The notes under the pieces are model-generated. The model made no database searches. It saw only the letters and a program-made list of their open reading frames with translations, and was not told where the DNA came from. A DNA stretch of 64,000 nt from Swaminathania salitolerans (lineage in GTDB: Bacteria > Pseudomonadota > Alphaproteobacteria > Acetobacterales > Acetobacteraceae). The position numbers and the translations under genes were made by a program. The stretch lies in NCBI RefSeq assembly GCF_025994315.1, contig NZ_BAQE01000029.1; one strand, 5' to 3'. Position 1 is the first letter of the stretch; each line of letters opens with the position of its first letter. Of this stretch, positions 40,835-50,450 are shown in pieces.

Positions 40835-41643
40835 CAGAGTCTCTCCCTCATGGTGAGCGTGATGGCGCGGCGGTTTGCGGCCCCCGCCGAGGCCGTGATC
40901 TCGCCCGCCTCGCACCGGCCGAACACCGCATCCCCGCTGCGGGTGGCCGCGCCCGGATCCGGGATGAACAGGATGTTCGCGCCCGATCGCGCCTGCGCCA
41001 GCATGTGGCGGATGCGGGGCAGCTCCTCGATGCCGAGGCTGCGATGCTCGATGCGGATCACGCGGCGCTGCCAGCGCAGGGTGACGTATTCCGCCCCCGA
41101 AAGACTGGTGACGGTATCGGCGTCGCTCTCGGCGCTTTCACCGCCGGTCCAGGCCATGTTGCGCTGCGGCCGCCAGAGCGGCCCGGCATAGGCGAGGGGC
41201 AGGGAAAGGAACCCGTCCGGATTGGCCGCATCGGCCACGAGCAGCGTCATCCGGTCGCCGGTCACGGGCGTGTCCAGCACCATGACCGACTGCCCCTCGC
41301 GCGTATCGGCGGCCAGAAGGCCGCTGTCATGCACGAGTGTCGCGCCCCGCCAGATCCGGACCGACCAGCGCGCGGTGGCGGTCAGGTTGGTGCGATGCAG
41401 CGAGACGCAGTCCCATGCCGTCATGGCGCCGGGATGCAGCGTGACCGAGGCGGTGCGCCCCGGTGCGCGCCATGCGGTGGCGGGGGCGCCCTGCGGCGTT
41501 GCGAGATTGCCGACCGGGAGATCCGCATGCGCGGCGCTGGCCGAGAGCCGCCCCGTGACGAAGGCGTTTTCCCACCCGAAGGCACAAAGCCGCCCGGTGG
41601 TGTCGGCAAGCGGGCACCGTCCGGAGTCGAGGATCGGTTCCAT
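40834..41643 (-). CDS. Hypothetical phage tail protein
   Basis: A 269-residue beta-rich protein (W-R-A-P-G-R-T-A-S-V-T-L, Y-V-T-L-R-W-Q-R-R-V-I-R-I-E, then I-L-F-I-P-D-P-G). The W/R/I strand pattern resembles the carbohydrate- or baseplate-type modules of siphophage tail tips. It is translated in one block with the genes on both sides. No enzymatic motif is seen. Confidence 0.6.
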   Translation of the reverse strand: MEPILDSGRCPLADTTGRLCAFGWENAFVTGRLSASAAHADLPVGNLATPQGAPATAWRAPGRTASVTLHPGAMTAWDCVSLHRTNLTATARWSVRIWRGATLVHDSGLLAADTREGQSVMVLDTPVTGDRMTLLVADAANPDGFLSLPLAYAGPLWRPQRNMAWTGGESAESDADTVTSLSGAEYVTLRWQRRVIRIEHRSLGIEELPRIRHMLAQARSGANILFIPDPGAATRSGDAVFGRCEAGEITASAGAANRRAITLTMRERL

Positions 41644-41646
41644 GGC

Positions 41647-42876
41647 TCATCCTCCCGCCTGTTCCGGGGTGAACAGGGGCAGGCGCAGAGACTTGCCGTT
41701 CACGTTGATATGCAGCCACATCGCGGGCTGGTCGTTCAGGGAGAGGCGCGCGCCCTGTCCCGTGACGGGGCTTGCGATCTGCAATTCGCCGCCCGGCCCG
41801 GGATAGAGGCCGAGATTGGCCGAGCCGTTCTCGCCCTTCTGCACATAGAGCCCGGCCGCCGCCTGTCCGCTGCCCGCCTGGATGTTGAGCGTGTTGTTCG
41901 GCGCCGTATGCGGCGAGACCGAGAACAGGAGCTGCCCGGCCATGTTCGTGATCAGCACCCCGTCATCGGAGAACTGCAGGCGCTGGCCGTTTTCCGAGCG
42001 GGAGACGGTGGAAAAGACCATGGCCCCCGAATCCAGCCCCTGCACGTTCTCGTGCGTCTCGCCCGTGCGCCACTCGATGCCCTGGCGCGTGGCCATGGCA
42101 ATGGCGGTGCCGTAGCCATCCGTTCCGTCCGTGCCGGTCAGGCTGTCGCTGGCAAAGACGATGCCGCTTCTGTGGCGCGCGGGATTGCGCACGAACACGA
42201 TCCCGGCCTCGGCATCGCTCGCGCCCTCGGTCTGCCCGCCGCCCGAACCGATCTGGATGGCATAGGTGCCGCCGCCGCAATTGGGATGGAATGGCGTCGT
42301 CACGCCCCAGGCGGGGCCGCCCATGTTCACGGTCTCGAGCTCCATGCAGAAACTCGGCTGGTAGTTCACCCCGGGCATCCGCCAGGCCTCGCCGTAATAG
42401 GCATAGGCCGTGGCGGTGGTGGGGCTTTGCGTCTCGTCTGCCACGCCCCAGGCGGCCACCCCGATCGCGGAGGGCACGAACCCCATATAGCCGCTTTCGT
42501 TCTGGCTGTCGGAGGTGCGGGACGCGCCCATGATGCCCGTGGCCCCGAAGCGCGATATGGCCGAGAACGTGCTCGTCCATGTCGCCCAGGCCCCGATCGA
42601 GGTCGAGCCCATGAGGGAAGAGAGCCAGTCGTTCTGCGTCGTGTCCCGGTCGCGCAACCCCTGGTTGTCGGCGGCCGCCCCGACCAGAAGCCTGTCGCCG
42701 ATCCGCCCGATGCGCGCGCCGTCATCGGCAAAGAAAACCCCGCTGGAGGCCTGGTCGGGCAGGGCAGGGGCGAGATCCTTCAGGGCCAGCGTGCGCGTGC
42801 AGCCCTGTTGCTCCACCACCACGACCTCCGACCCGTCGAGCGTCGCGATACGCGGATAGGCGCCCAGTCTGGCCAT
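41647..42876 (-). CDS. Phage tail fibre/receptor-binding-type protein
   Basis: A 409-residue protein with an N-terminal anchor-like segment (Y-P-R-I-A-T-L-D-G-S-E-V-V-V-V, found at the start of many fibre proteins), a Gly/Thr/Ser-rich shaft (150-300) and a C-terminal part. It lies directly after the tail-hub gene, where receptor-binding proteins are expected. The glycine-rich loops with N-G/D-G turns fit a beta-structured fibre. The specificity is not predictable. Confidence 0.65.
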   Translation of the reverse strand: MARLGAYPRIATLDGSEVVVVEQQGCTRTLALKDLAPALPDQASSGVFFADDGARIGRIGDRLLVGAAADNQGLRDRDTTQNDWLSSLMGSTSIGAWATWTSTFSAISRFGATGIMGASRTSDSQNESGYMGFVPSAIGVAAWGVADETQSPTTATAYAYYGEAWRMPGVNYQPSFCMELETVNMGGPAWGVTTPFHPNCGGGTYAIQIGSGGGQTEGASDAEAGIVFVRNPARHRSGIVFASDSLTGTDGTDGYGTAIAMATRQGIEWRTGETHENVQGLDSGAMVFSTVSRSENGQRLQFSDDGVLITNMAGQLLFSVSPHTAPNNTLNIQAGSGQAAAGLYVQKGENGSANLGLYPGPGGELQIASPVTGQGARLSLNDQPAMWLHINVNGKSLRLPLFTPEQAGG

Positions 42877-42894
42877 GATCGTTCTTCCTGTGTG

Positions 42895-44532
42895 TCAGAG
42901 GCTCTCGCCCACCAGAAGCTGGAGGGTCATCGTCGTTTCGTCGGGGCGGATCTGCTCGCCCACGACGAGGGCGGAGAGAACGCGCCCGGGATGTTCGGGC
43001 AAGGCGAGGGTGACGCGATCGCCCAGATCCACCGCATAGCCCGGATCCAGCGGCACGGTGATGGCCCGCAGGCGGCATGTGCCGCCCCAGAGCGCCCCGT
43101 GACGGGCGGCGAGTGCCGCCGCGTCCTGCTCGCGCGCGAGTGCTGTCACCAGCGGATCCGGATCGTTGGGCACGCGATAGCGTCGGCGCAGATCGGCCGA
43201 GGCCCAGCTCGCGAGCCGGTCGGCCTGCCCGATGAAGCCCTGCCGCGCGGGCGAGACCTGCGGGCTCAGCCCCGAGCCTTGCGCCTGCACCGTATGGGCA
43301 TGGGCATAGCCCACCCGCCACCGTGCGGGCGGCGGGTCGAGCACCGCATCGAGCGCGACCGGCGCCACCGCGATCACGTTATGCGGCCCGAACCGGGCGA
43401 CCGCCGTCCCGTGCGGTCTTTGCACCACCACGGGTTTCAGCGTGCCGGTGCGTGAGGCGACGAGACGCACGCCCAGCCCCGCGAGCAGCGTATCGGCGAT
43501 CTCGCGCCCGGTGAGGCGCGCATTGCCGTCCCAGTACCAGCCGCCCGGCCAGGGGGTTTCCGCGCTCGCTTCCTCCCAGGCCGCGTCGAAAAGGGCCGGG
43601 GCGAGCTGGCAGTCCTGGAGCAGGGCGCCGCGCAACAGGGCGAGAAGCCCGCTTGCGGACGTGCCGTCGGGCAGCGCGCCCGTCGCATCGAGGGTGATGG
43701 CCCAGACGGGACGTGTGCCGAGGCGGATCCATAATCCCGAGGCGTCGGACTGCACCACATAATGGCCCGGAGGCGGGTCGTGCGCGAACACGTCCGCAAC
43801 CGTCCCGGCAAACGCGATGCCGCCAGCAAAACCGCCTTCGTAAAGCGCCTCGATCGTGCCCGGGGCGTCGCTCAGCTGATAGACGAGGCGGGCCGGATCG
43901 ACCGCAACCGGTGTGATGTTGAGCGCGATGCCCCGGAGCTTGGGCCGGTATCGCCCCGCCAGATCCGGCCCGCCCTCGACGCCGCCGGTGCCTGCGTAGA
44001 CCTGCGTCTGCGCGGGGGCATCGAGCCAGGCCGTGGCGTCGGCAAGGGCGATTTCCACGCTTTGCCGGTCGGGCTGCCAGCTCCGGCCCAGCCCGGAAAA
44101 CGCCGGACGCAGGGCGCGCTCGGGCGGATCGATCGCGCAGCCCCGCAGGGCGTCGCGGCCGCGCCTGCCGTAACGGACACGGATGGGCATGTGATCGACC
44201 ACCCGCGTTGCCACGACATGATCGAGCAGACCGTTCGGGTCGGAAAGGACGAGCGCGCCCCAGCTCTCGTCCCCGGTCCGGGCGTCGGGCCGCAGGTCGA
44301 GCCTGCGGTCGAGGCTGTAGGCCTGCTGGAGCAGGGGCGGCCAGGCCGTATGCGTCTCGCTGACATAGCCGACATCCGAAAAGCGCAGGATCTCGACGGC
44401 CTCGAGCGGCTCGGCCAGACGCGTGAGGGCGCCCCAGGGCGCAACGCCCCAGCCACGCGCCGGATCGGGCGCGGTGGCGTCTCCCGGCACGGTGACGGCA
44501 ATATCGACCGTGTGGAAGATCTGGCCGTCCAT
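42895..44532 (-). CDS. Phage tail hub/baseplate-type protein
   Basis: A 545-residue protein between the tape measure and the fibres, the usual place for distal tail/hub proteins. Several all-beta stretches (A-V-D-L-G-D-R-V-T-L-A-L-P-E-H-P-G near the end) resemble the hub fold with its C-terminal G-D-x-V-x-L module. No hydrolase motif is visible. The family is assigned by position and length. Confidence 0.65.
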   Translation of the reverse strand: MDGQIFHTVDIAVTVPGDATAPDPARGWGVAPWGALTRLAEPLEAVEILRFSDVGYVSETHTAWPPLLQQAYSLDRRLDLRPDARTGDESWGALVLSDPNGLLDHVVATRVVDHMPIRVRYGRRGRDALRGCAIDPPERALRPAFSGLGRSWQPDRQSVEIALADATAWLDAPAQTQVYAGTGGVEGGPDLAGRYRPKLRGIALNITPVAVDPARLVYQLSDAPGTIEALYEGGFAGGIAFAGTVADVFAHDPPPGHYVVQSDASGLWIRLGTRPVWAITLDATGALPDGTSASGLLALLRGALLQDCQLAPALFDAAWEEASAETPWPGGWYWDGNARLTGREIADTLLAGLGVRLVASRTGTLKPVVVQRPHGTAVARFGPHNVIAVAPVALDAVLDPPPARWRVGYAHAHTVQAQGSGLSPQVSPARQGFIGQADRLASWASADLRRRYRVPNDPDPLVTALAREQDAAALAARHGALWGGTCRLRAITVPLDPGYAVDLGDRVTLALPEHPGRVLSALVVGEQIRPDETTMTLQLLVGESL

Positions 44533-44575
44533 GGCGGTTTTCCTTTCTGTTGCCCGGCCCCGTCGCCTTGCCCCG

Positions 44576-47500
44576 TTAACCGGCCCTGCGCAGGGCGGCC
44601 TGACGCTGCTCGATCGTGGCCTGTTTCGTGGCGGCGACCGTCTCGCGCTGGAGGGTCTTCGTGTCTTCCGCGGCCCGGACCAGAAGGCGGAGCAGCTCGG
44701 CGAGCGTGGTATTGCCGTCCCGCACCGCCGCGGCGAGGGCCGATTGCGTCAGGCTCTCCGGCGTGCGCGTGCCGATCTCGCGCATGGATGCCGCGAGCCT
44801 TTCATAGACCCGGGCGAATTCCGTGCCCGAGCCGTAAAGGGCCTGACCGGTCGTCATCAGCGTCTGCGCATCGGACTGCACGCGCGACAGGGCGTCGAAA
44901 TCTCCCGCGCGCGCTGCGGCGATCGTGCTCGAGAAATTGTCGTTCGCCACCCTGTATTGCGCCTCGGCCGACAGGGGCGAGAGCGCGGACGTGCCGAGCC
45001 CCCGCGTGAAATCGACCAGGGATCCGATAACCGACGAGACGGCGCTCTGGGCTTGGGCGCGCTGTTGCTCTTCGGCCTGTCTTGCCGCCGAGACGGCTTT
45101 TCCGGCGTAGTCCTTCTGGATGGCCAGACGCTCGGCCGAGAGTGTCTTCTCCAGAGCCGTCATCTGGTCCCGATAGCTCCGGTTGCCCGTATAGGCCTCG
45201 CCGAGAAAGTCCTGCCAGCTCTCGGCGAGCTGGCGTTTCTGCCGGGATGCGGCGAGATCGAACTCCAGAAGGGCCGCCCCCTCGTCGTCACCGGTGGCAG
45301 CGCGATAACGCACCTGCACGGCCTGCGCGGCATCGGCCAGGTTCTGCATGTTCGCCGCATAGCCCTGCGCATAGAGCGTGTCGAATTTCGCGCTCAGCGC
45401 ATCGCCGTCCAGACCGTAGCTGCGCGCCTGGGACGCGGCCGATTCATAGGTCTTCTGCAGCGCCGCCATCTGGTCCACCCAGCTCTGCGCGCCGTTGACC
45501 GTCGCCTTCATGAGATTGGGCATGGTGTTTTCGACAAATTCGGTGATGGTCGCAACCTGCGATTGCAGCTCGCTGCCCGCAAGCGTCCTGCCGTTGAGCA
45601 TATGGTCGAGCGCGATCCGCAGATCGCCCGTGGCCTCGGTGAAGCCCGAGACGGTCACAGTGCCGTCGCTGTTGAATTTCGAGACGGCTACACCCAGCGC
45701 ATCGACCGTGTCGGCCATGGTTTTCAGCTGTGTCACGGCGGACTGGAACGCCGCCACGCTGTCGAACTGCGCGGGCATGGCTTCTGCCAGGGCGCGGTCG
45801 AATGTCGCATTGTCGCTGCGCAGGCGCACGCTTGCGAGCAGATCGGACAGGCCGACCGAACGCTGCGACGGATCCCTGTTGTTCGGATCGTCGCGCACCG
45901 TGCCGAGATAGGCGGTTTCGGCCCTCAGTCCGAGGCTCTGCATCATGGCGTTCAGCCCGTTCATCTCCGACCGGAGCTGCCGGGTGATGGTATCGGTCTG
46001 TTTCTGGTTCCAGCTCTCGCCCATCGAGAACCCGTCCGCGCCGACCGAGACCTGCGCGATGGTATAGGGGTTTTTCCGGTGACCGAAGAGACCGCCCAGA
46101 AGACCGCCCGCAGCGCCGCCGATGAGGCCGCCGACCAACGTGCCGCCGGGCCAGATGGAGCCGATCCCGGCGCCGAGGGCGGCCCCGACACCCGAGCCGA
46201 GCAGCCCGTAGGTTCCGCCGCCGACCCCGCCGAGCGCCGAGCCCAGCGCGAGACCGCCGCCGACCCCGCCGATCAGGTTTCCGGCCGTGGCGTTGCCGAA
46301 GAGCTTCGTCTTCATCGCGCCCGCGAGCCATCCGGAGGAGGTCGCTACCCCCGAAGCGCCCGATCCCGCACCGGCGATCGAGACGCTGGCGGCGGCATTG
46401 CCGACCGACCCGCCCGAGGCGAGCGAATCGGCAACGCTCATGACGGTGCTGCGCGTGCCGCCGTCGAGCGCGTTCATCGCCGGATTGACGAGGGCCAGTT
46501 TCGCCACCATACCCACGATCTGCGTCTGCAGACCGGACAGGATCGAGCCGAAATTCACCGCTCCCTTGCCGCCCTGCACGAAAGCCTGCGTGACGCTGTT
46601 CGTCAGCGTGTCGAACATGCCGTTCAGGCTCCCTGTCAGATCATCGAGCGCCGATTTCTGATGCTGGTAGGCGTTGGTTGCCATCTGGATGGCCGCCACA
46701 TTGTCGAGAGTGGCCTGGCTTGTTCTGGAGTGGATATCGCCGCCCGCCTCGAGAATGCGGTTGCGCTCTTTCATCACCGCAATCTGCACCGAGACCGCAT
46801 CGCTGTTCTGCCCGATCGCCGCCGTCTGTGCCTTGATGATGTCCAGATCCAGTGATTGCCCGTAGAGCTTGCCTGCATTGGCCATATCGACCTGCGAGGC
46901 AGTGGCGGATTTCATGGTACCCGTCAGGATATCGAGCTGGCGGGCCTGCTCGGCTGTGCCGTCGATAGAGGTCGCACGCACTTTCCCGGCGGCCTCCATC
47001 GCCTGCTGGTACTGCGTCAGCGAGCCTTTCGACGCGTCATATCCCGCCAGAAGATCCTGCTCGGCCCGGGTGTGTTCATTGATGGCCGCCACGGACTGAT
47101 TGAACTGCCCCGTCAGGATGTCCTGTTGCCTGGCTTCGGCTTCTGCCAGCTGGGTCGCAGTCGCGTGCGCCTGGCCCATACGGCGTGCCGCTTCCTCGAC
47201 CTGTTGATGCACCTGCACCATTGCAGTTTCGGCGGCCGAGTAGGTCTCGGCACTTTGCGCAGCGAGCTTCTGCTGATGAGCGATGGTCTCGATCGGATCG
47301 CGCAATTCGTTGAGCGCGCCGCGCTGCACGTTGATCCTGTCCGTCAGCACGCCCGTTTGCGCAGCGTAATCGGCATCCGACACCTTGCCTGCCGTATGCA
47401 GGTCGTTCAGTGCCTTCTGTGCCGTGGTCAGGGCCGTGATGGCCTGCTCATGCTCGCGTATCTGCGCCGCCGTGCTGCCATCACTGCCGCGCAGCTGGTC

Positions 47501-49729
47501 ATCGACCCGGCCCTGACGTGACGCGATTGCCTGGGCACCATAGATTTCGCCGCCCGTGGCCTTCTGGGCATAGGCCGCGACACTGGCAGGCGGGCTTGCA
47601 ATCCTGCCCGAGAGGTATTTGTCGACGTTCCCTTCACCCCAGTTATAGGCCATGGCGACAAGTGCCTGATTGCCGTCATACTTGGCATAGAGCCGCATGA
47701 GCAGCTGCACGCCAGCCGTGACGTTGCCCTTTGTCGTCCGCAGATCATTGCCATTGGCGTTGCCCGGCATGACCTGCATCGCCCCCAGCGCACCGGCGGA
47801 GGACTGCACCACGCGACCCTGCGCGTCGTATTGGCCCGTTGCGCTCTCGATCGGCTGGATGCGATGGGCAAGTGCGAGCACGTCCGAGCTTGCGCCGAGA
47901 CTGGCTCCGACGCTGTCAATGGTCTTGCCCACACCTGCGACATCGGAGGATGCGACTTCGCGACGCTGCAGGTAATTGTGAACGGTCGGGATCCTGTCCA
48001 GCTGCGCCAATTGCCACTCGCGCACCTCCTTTGCCTTATCCAGAAGATACTGGATGCCCTGCACGCCCTTGAGGGCACCGGCCGAAATACCATTGCCAAC
48101 CCGGTCGATGAACTGCCCGAGCGGGGCGAACCCCTCACGCAGGGACGTGTTCATGTCGTGCAAGGCACGGTGCAACGGCGTCACGCCCTGATCGGCCGCA
48201 TTGGCCGTGGCCCTGCCGACCTGCCCCATGAGCAGGGACCAGGCCCCCATACGATCGCCGCTGTTCTGCAAATCGCGTATGTGCTGCACCAGCCCTTCAT
48301 GGACGCCAAGCAGGCCCTTCTGTGCGAAATCCCCGGCTGCTTTTGCCGGATCATCGAAGGCAGCGGCCATGTCTTTCGCCGCGTCCGGCACGTCCTTGCC
48401 GAGTACGGTGGCGACGTTACGCGCTGTCGTGGCCAGCGCATCGAGGCTGCTGCCACTGGTCGAGGGCATGGCGGCAAAGGTGGTGGTAACGGCGCGGCTG
48501 TCGGTCAGTGACAGGCCGCTCTTGCCAGCAATACGCCGTGCCGCGTCCTCGGCAGCCCCCGCCATGGCCGCGTAATCGCTGCGCGTGGCGCGAAGGGTCT
48601 GGCCGAGGGCCGCGAGATGGCTTTCTTCGGTTTCGGCCGCGCTGCCCATTTTATAGATGGCTACACCGGCCGCGACAGCGAGAGCCGCCAGACCCACCGG
48701 CCCCATGAGCAGACCGCCCACGATCTGCGTGGCCTTGCCGAAACCGCCCATGACCGTGACCATGTTCGGCACCTGGTAGAATGCGGCCTTCATGGCCCCG
48801 CCACCGGCCAGCACCTGATCGGCGAATTTATGCGCCTCACCGGCAAGGATCCCGATCTGGTAGCTGGATAGTTTGGCCGTCGCCGCGCTTTCGGCATGGG
48901 CGCGGGCCTGTCCGTCCACCGCCTTGCCGAGTGCGGTCGCCTCTTTCGCGGCGAGACGCATCTGCGCGATTTCCTCGGTGATCGTGGCCACTCTGGCGCG
49001 CATGGCGGCGACAACCCGGTCGGCATCCTCTGCCGTGACACCGCCACCGGCGACCGCACTCTGCGAGATGGACTCGTATCTCTGGAGTTTCTCCTCCGCG
49101 CTGGCCAGCTGCAGCAGCTTTCTGGAGATCTCGTCGACAGAGGATCCCATGCGCAGGAAGGCCCGGGAGGAGGCATCGAGGCCCGCACGCATCTCTGCCG
49201 TCGCTTCCTTTCCGGCCGCGCCCAGCCCGGCCATGCCGTCGCGGAATCCGTTGAGCATGGCGCTGGACTGACCGATCTCGCCATTCATGGCGGCCTGCGC
49301 ATCGGTGCTGGCCTGCTGCCTCGCATGCAGCGCCGCATACCCTTCCGAAACACGGGCGATTTCGCTCTCGAGACGCGCCATCTCCTGCGTTGCGCCCTGC
49401 ATGTCGGGCATGACGCCGGATTCCGCCGCGCTGCGCAGGGCGTCGCGCTGCCGCCTGAGTTCGGCCAGCTGCGCGCGGGTTGCCGCCAGAAGGGAGGCGG
49501 TGCGGGTTCCTGCATCCGCGAGCGCGCCTGTCGCATCCTGCGCGCCCCGGGCCACGGCCCGCGTGGCTTCTGCCGCCGCCTTGCCCATCCCGCCCACGGC
49601 ACGGGTCACGCTCTCGCTCCGGTCCTGGAGCCGGTCGAGATTGGCGGCCGCGGATTCCGTGCCTTCGGCCGTGCGGTCGACCACCTCGATCACGTTGTCG
49701 ATGATGTTGATCTGGCGGAGGCTCACCAT
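44576..49729 (-). CDS. Tail tape measure protein with lytic transglycosylase domain
   Basis: A 1717-residue protein, which predicts a long flexible siphophage tail. The N-terminal part is a long coiled coil (Q/A/E-rich, 1-300) with hydrophobic segments near 330-360. Residues about 620-725 form a soluble lytic transglycosylase domain: I-E-S-A-T-G-Q-Y-D (catalytic Glu), S-S-A-G-A-L-G-A-M-Q-V-M-P-G, then A-Y-N-W-G-E-G-N-V-D. A Gly-rich membrane-like stretch (G-G-L-A-L-G-S-A-L-G-G-V-G-G) lies near 1150-1220. The muralytic domain would open the peptidoglycan during DNA entry. Confidence 0.92.
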   Translation of the reverse strand: MVSLRQINIIDNVIEVVDRTAEGTESAAANLDRLQDRSESVTRAVGGMGKAAAEATRAVARGAQDATGALADAGTRTASLLAATRAQLAELRRQRDALRSAAESGVMPDMQGATQEMARLESEIARVSEGYAALHARQQASTDAQAAMNGEIGQSSAMLNGFRDGMAGLGAAGKEATAEMRAGLDASSRAFLRMGSSVDEISRKLLQLASAEEKLQRYESISQSAVAGGGVTAEDADRVVAAMRARVATITEEIAQMRLAAKEATALGKAVDGQARAHAESAATAKLSSYQIGILAGEAHKFADQVLAGGGAMKAAFYQVPNMVTVMGGFGKATQIVGGLLMGPVGLAALAVAAGVAIYKMGSAAETEESHLAALGQTLRATRSDYAAMAGAAEDAARRIAGKSGLSLTDSRAVTTTFAAMPSTSGSSLDALATTARNVATVLGKDVPDAAKDMAAAFDDPAKAAGDFAQKGLLGVHEGLVQHIRDLQNSGDRMGAWSLLMGQVGRATANAADQGVTPLHRALHDMNTSLREGFAPLGQFIDRVGNGISAGALKGVQGIQYLLDKAKEVREWQLAQLDRIPTVHNYLQRREVASSDVAGVGKTIDSVGASLGASSDVLALAHRIQPIESATGQYDAQGRVVQSSAGALGAMQVMPGNANGNDLRTTKGNVTAGVQLLMRLYAKYDGNQALVAMAYNWGEGNVDKYLSGRIASPPASVAAYAQKATGGEIYGAQAIASRQGRVDDQLRGSDGSTAAQIREHEQAITALTTAQKALNDLHTAGKVSDADYAAQTGVLTDRINVQRGALNELRDPIETIAHQQKLAAQSAETYSAAETAMVQVHQQVEEAARRMGQAHATATQLAEAEARQQDILTGQFNQSVAAINEHTRAEQDLLAGYDASKGSLTQYQQAMEAAGKVRATSIDGTAEQARQLDILTGTMKSATASQVDMANAGKLYGQSLDLDIIKAQTAAIGQNSDAVSVQIAVMKERNRILEAGGDIHSRTSQATLDNVAAIQMATNAYQHQKSALDDLTGSLNGMFDTLTNSVTQAFVQGGKGAVNFGSILSGLQTQIVGMVAKLALVNPAMNALDGGTRSTVMSVADSLASGGSVGNAAASVSIAGAGSGASGVATSSGWLAGAMKTKLFGNATAGNLIGGVGGGLALGSALGGVGGGTYGLLGSGVGAALGAGIGSIWPGGTLVGGLIGGAAGGLLGGLFGHRKNPYTIAQVSVGADGFSMGESWNQKQTDTITRQLRSEMNGLNAMMQSLGLRAETAYLGTVRDDPNNRDPSQRSVGLSDLLASVRLRSDNATFDRALAEAMPAQFDSVAAFQSAVTQLKTMADTVDALGVAVSKFNSDGTVTVSGFTEATGDLRIALDHMLNGRTLAGSELQSQVATITEFVENTMPNLMKATVNGAQSWVDQMAALQKTYESAASQARSYGLDGDALSAKFDTLYAQGYAANMQNLADAAQAVQVRYRAATGDDEGAALLEFDLAASRQKRQLAESWQDFLGEAYTGNRSYRDQMTALEKTLSAERLAIQKDYAGKAVSAARQAEEQQRAQAQSAVSSVIGSLVDFTRGLGTSALSPLSAEAQYRVANDNFSSTIAAARAGDFDALSRVQSDAQTLMTTGQALYGSGTEFARVYERLAASMREIGTRTPESLTQSALAAAVRDGNTTLAELLRLLVRAAEDTKTLQRETVAATKQATIEQRQAALRRAG

Positions 49730-49733
49730 GGCT

Positions 49734-50450
49734 TCAGACCTTCTCAGTCAGAACGAGGGTTGGATAGAGCACCTGGCTGCCCGCCTGCCGATCGGCGCGG
49801 CGGGAGACATAGGCAGCATGTGTCCGGGACCAGCCGCCCTTGCGGGACCAGCTCAGACCGGAGGCGATACCGGCCCCCCGCAGGATGTAGGGGACGGGCC
49901 CGCCGCGCGCGTCGCGCCCCTGCCACAGCGCCTTGAAGTCGCGTTCGGCGCGGACCGTGCGGAAGCGGCGATGCGCGGCGACCCGGACCGATTCGACGAT
50001 GCGGGGCGCGCGTCCCGTCCGCTGGCCCCCGACCTCGATCTTGCGGGCATAGGGCGCGGTATTGGCGATCCAGACCTCGGAGCCGGGCGGGATCTCCTGC
50101 GGCGTTCCGGTCCAGATCCGGCCATCCACCATCATGAACCAGCTGTTCCGGAAATTGCCCGATCGCGCGGGGGAGCGATCGCGCAGGGCGCCGAGACACC
50201 AGACCACGGCTTCGGCCAGGCCGCTGAACACGTAGAGCACATGGCCGCCGTCGAGCCGGACCTGCTCCTCGGCCAGATCCGCCTGGCGATCGACCACGAT
50301 GCGGAACCGCTCGGGGGCTTCGCCGCTCTCGATGAGGCTGTCGCGAAACGCGCGGCATTGCTGGGCCACGAGGGCGTGCAATGCCTCGCTCGACGGCACG
50401 GCCTGCGTGTTGAGATGCACCTGCCGGCGCATCGTGTCGGACCATCTCAC
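49734..50450 (-). CDS. Phage minor structural protein (HK97 gp10/neck-like)
   Basis: A 238-residue protein with a GTG start at 50450 that overlaps the frameshifted gene's stop by 4 bp. The middle (S-W-F-M-M-V-D-G, A-N-T-A-P-Y-A-R-K-I-E-V-G-G) resembles the N-T-x-P-Y-A-x-x-I-E-x-G core of neck/head-tail joining proteins of the HK97 gp10 type. The position between the tail chaperone and the tape measure is unusual for that role, so a tail function is possible. Confidence 0.55.
   Translation of the reverse strand: MRWSDTMRRQVHLNTQAVPSSEALHALVAQQCRAFRDSLIESGEAPERFRIVVDRQADLAEEQVRLDGGHVLYVFSGLAEAVVWCLGALRDRSPARSGNFRNSWFMMVDGRIWTGTPQEIPPGSEVWIANTAPYARKIEVGGQRTGRAPRIVESVRVAAHRRFRTVRAERDFKALWQGRDARGGPVPYILRGAGIASGLSWSRKGGWSRTHAAYVSRRADRQAGSQVLYPTLVLTEKV

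Noticed and set aside
40783..43455. 890-codon plus-strand open frame opposite the tail genes (and the 810-codon frame at 44423-46855)
   Set aside because: Such long antisense frames are expected in very GC-rich DNA. Their sequences are Arg/Gly/Ala/His-rich without domains, and the minus-strand genes form the coherent phage order with start-stop overlaps.
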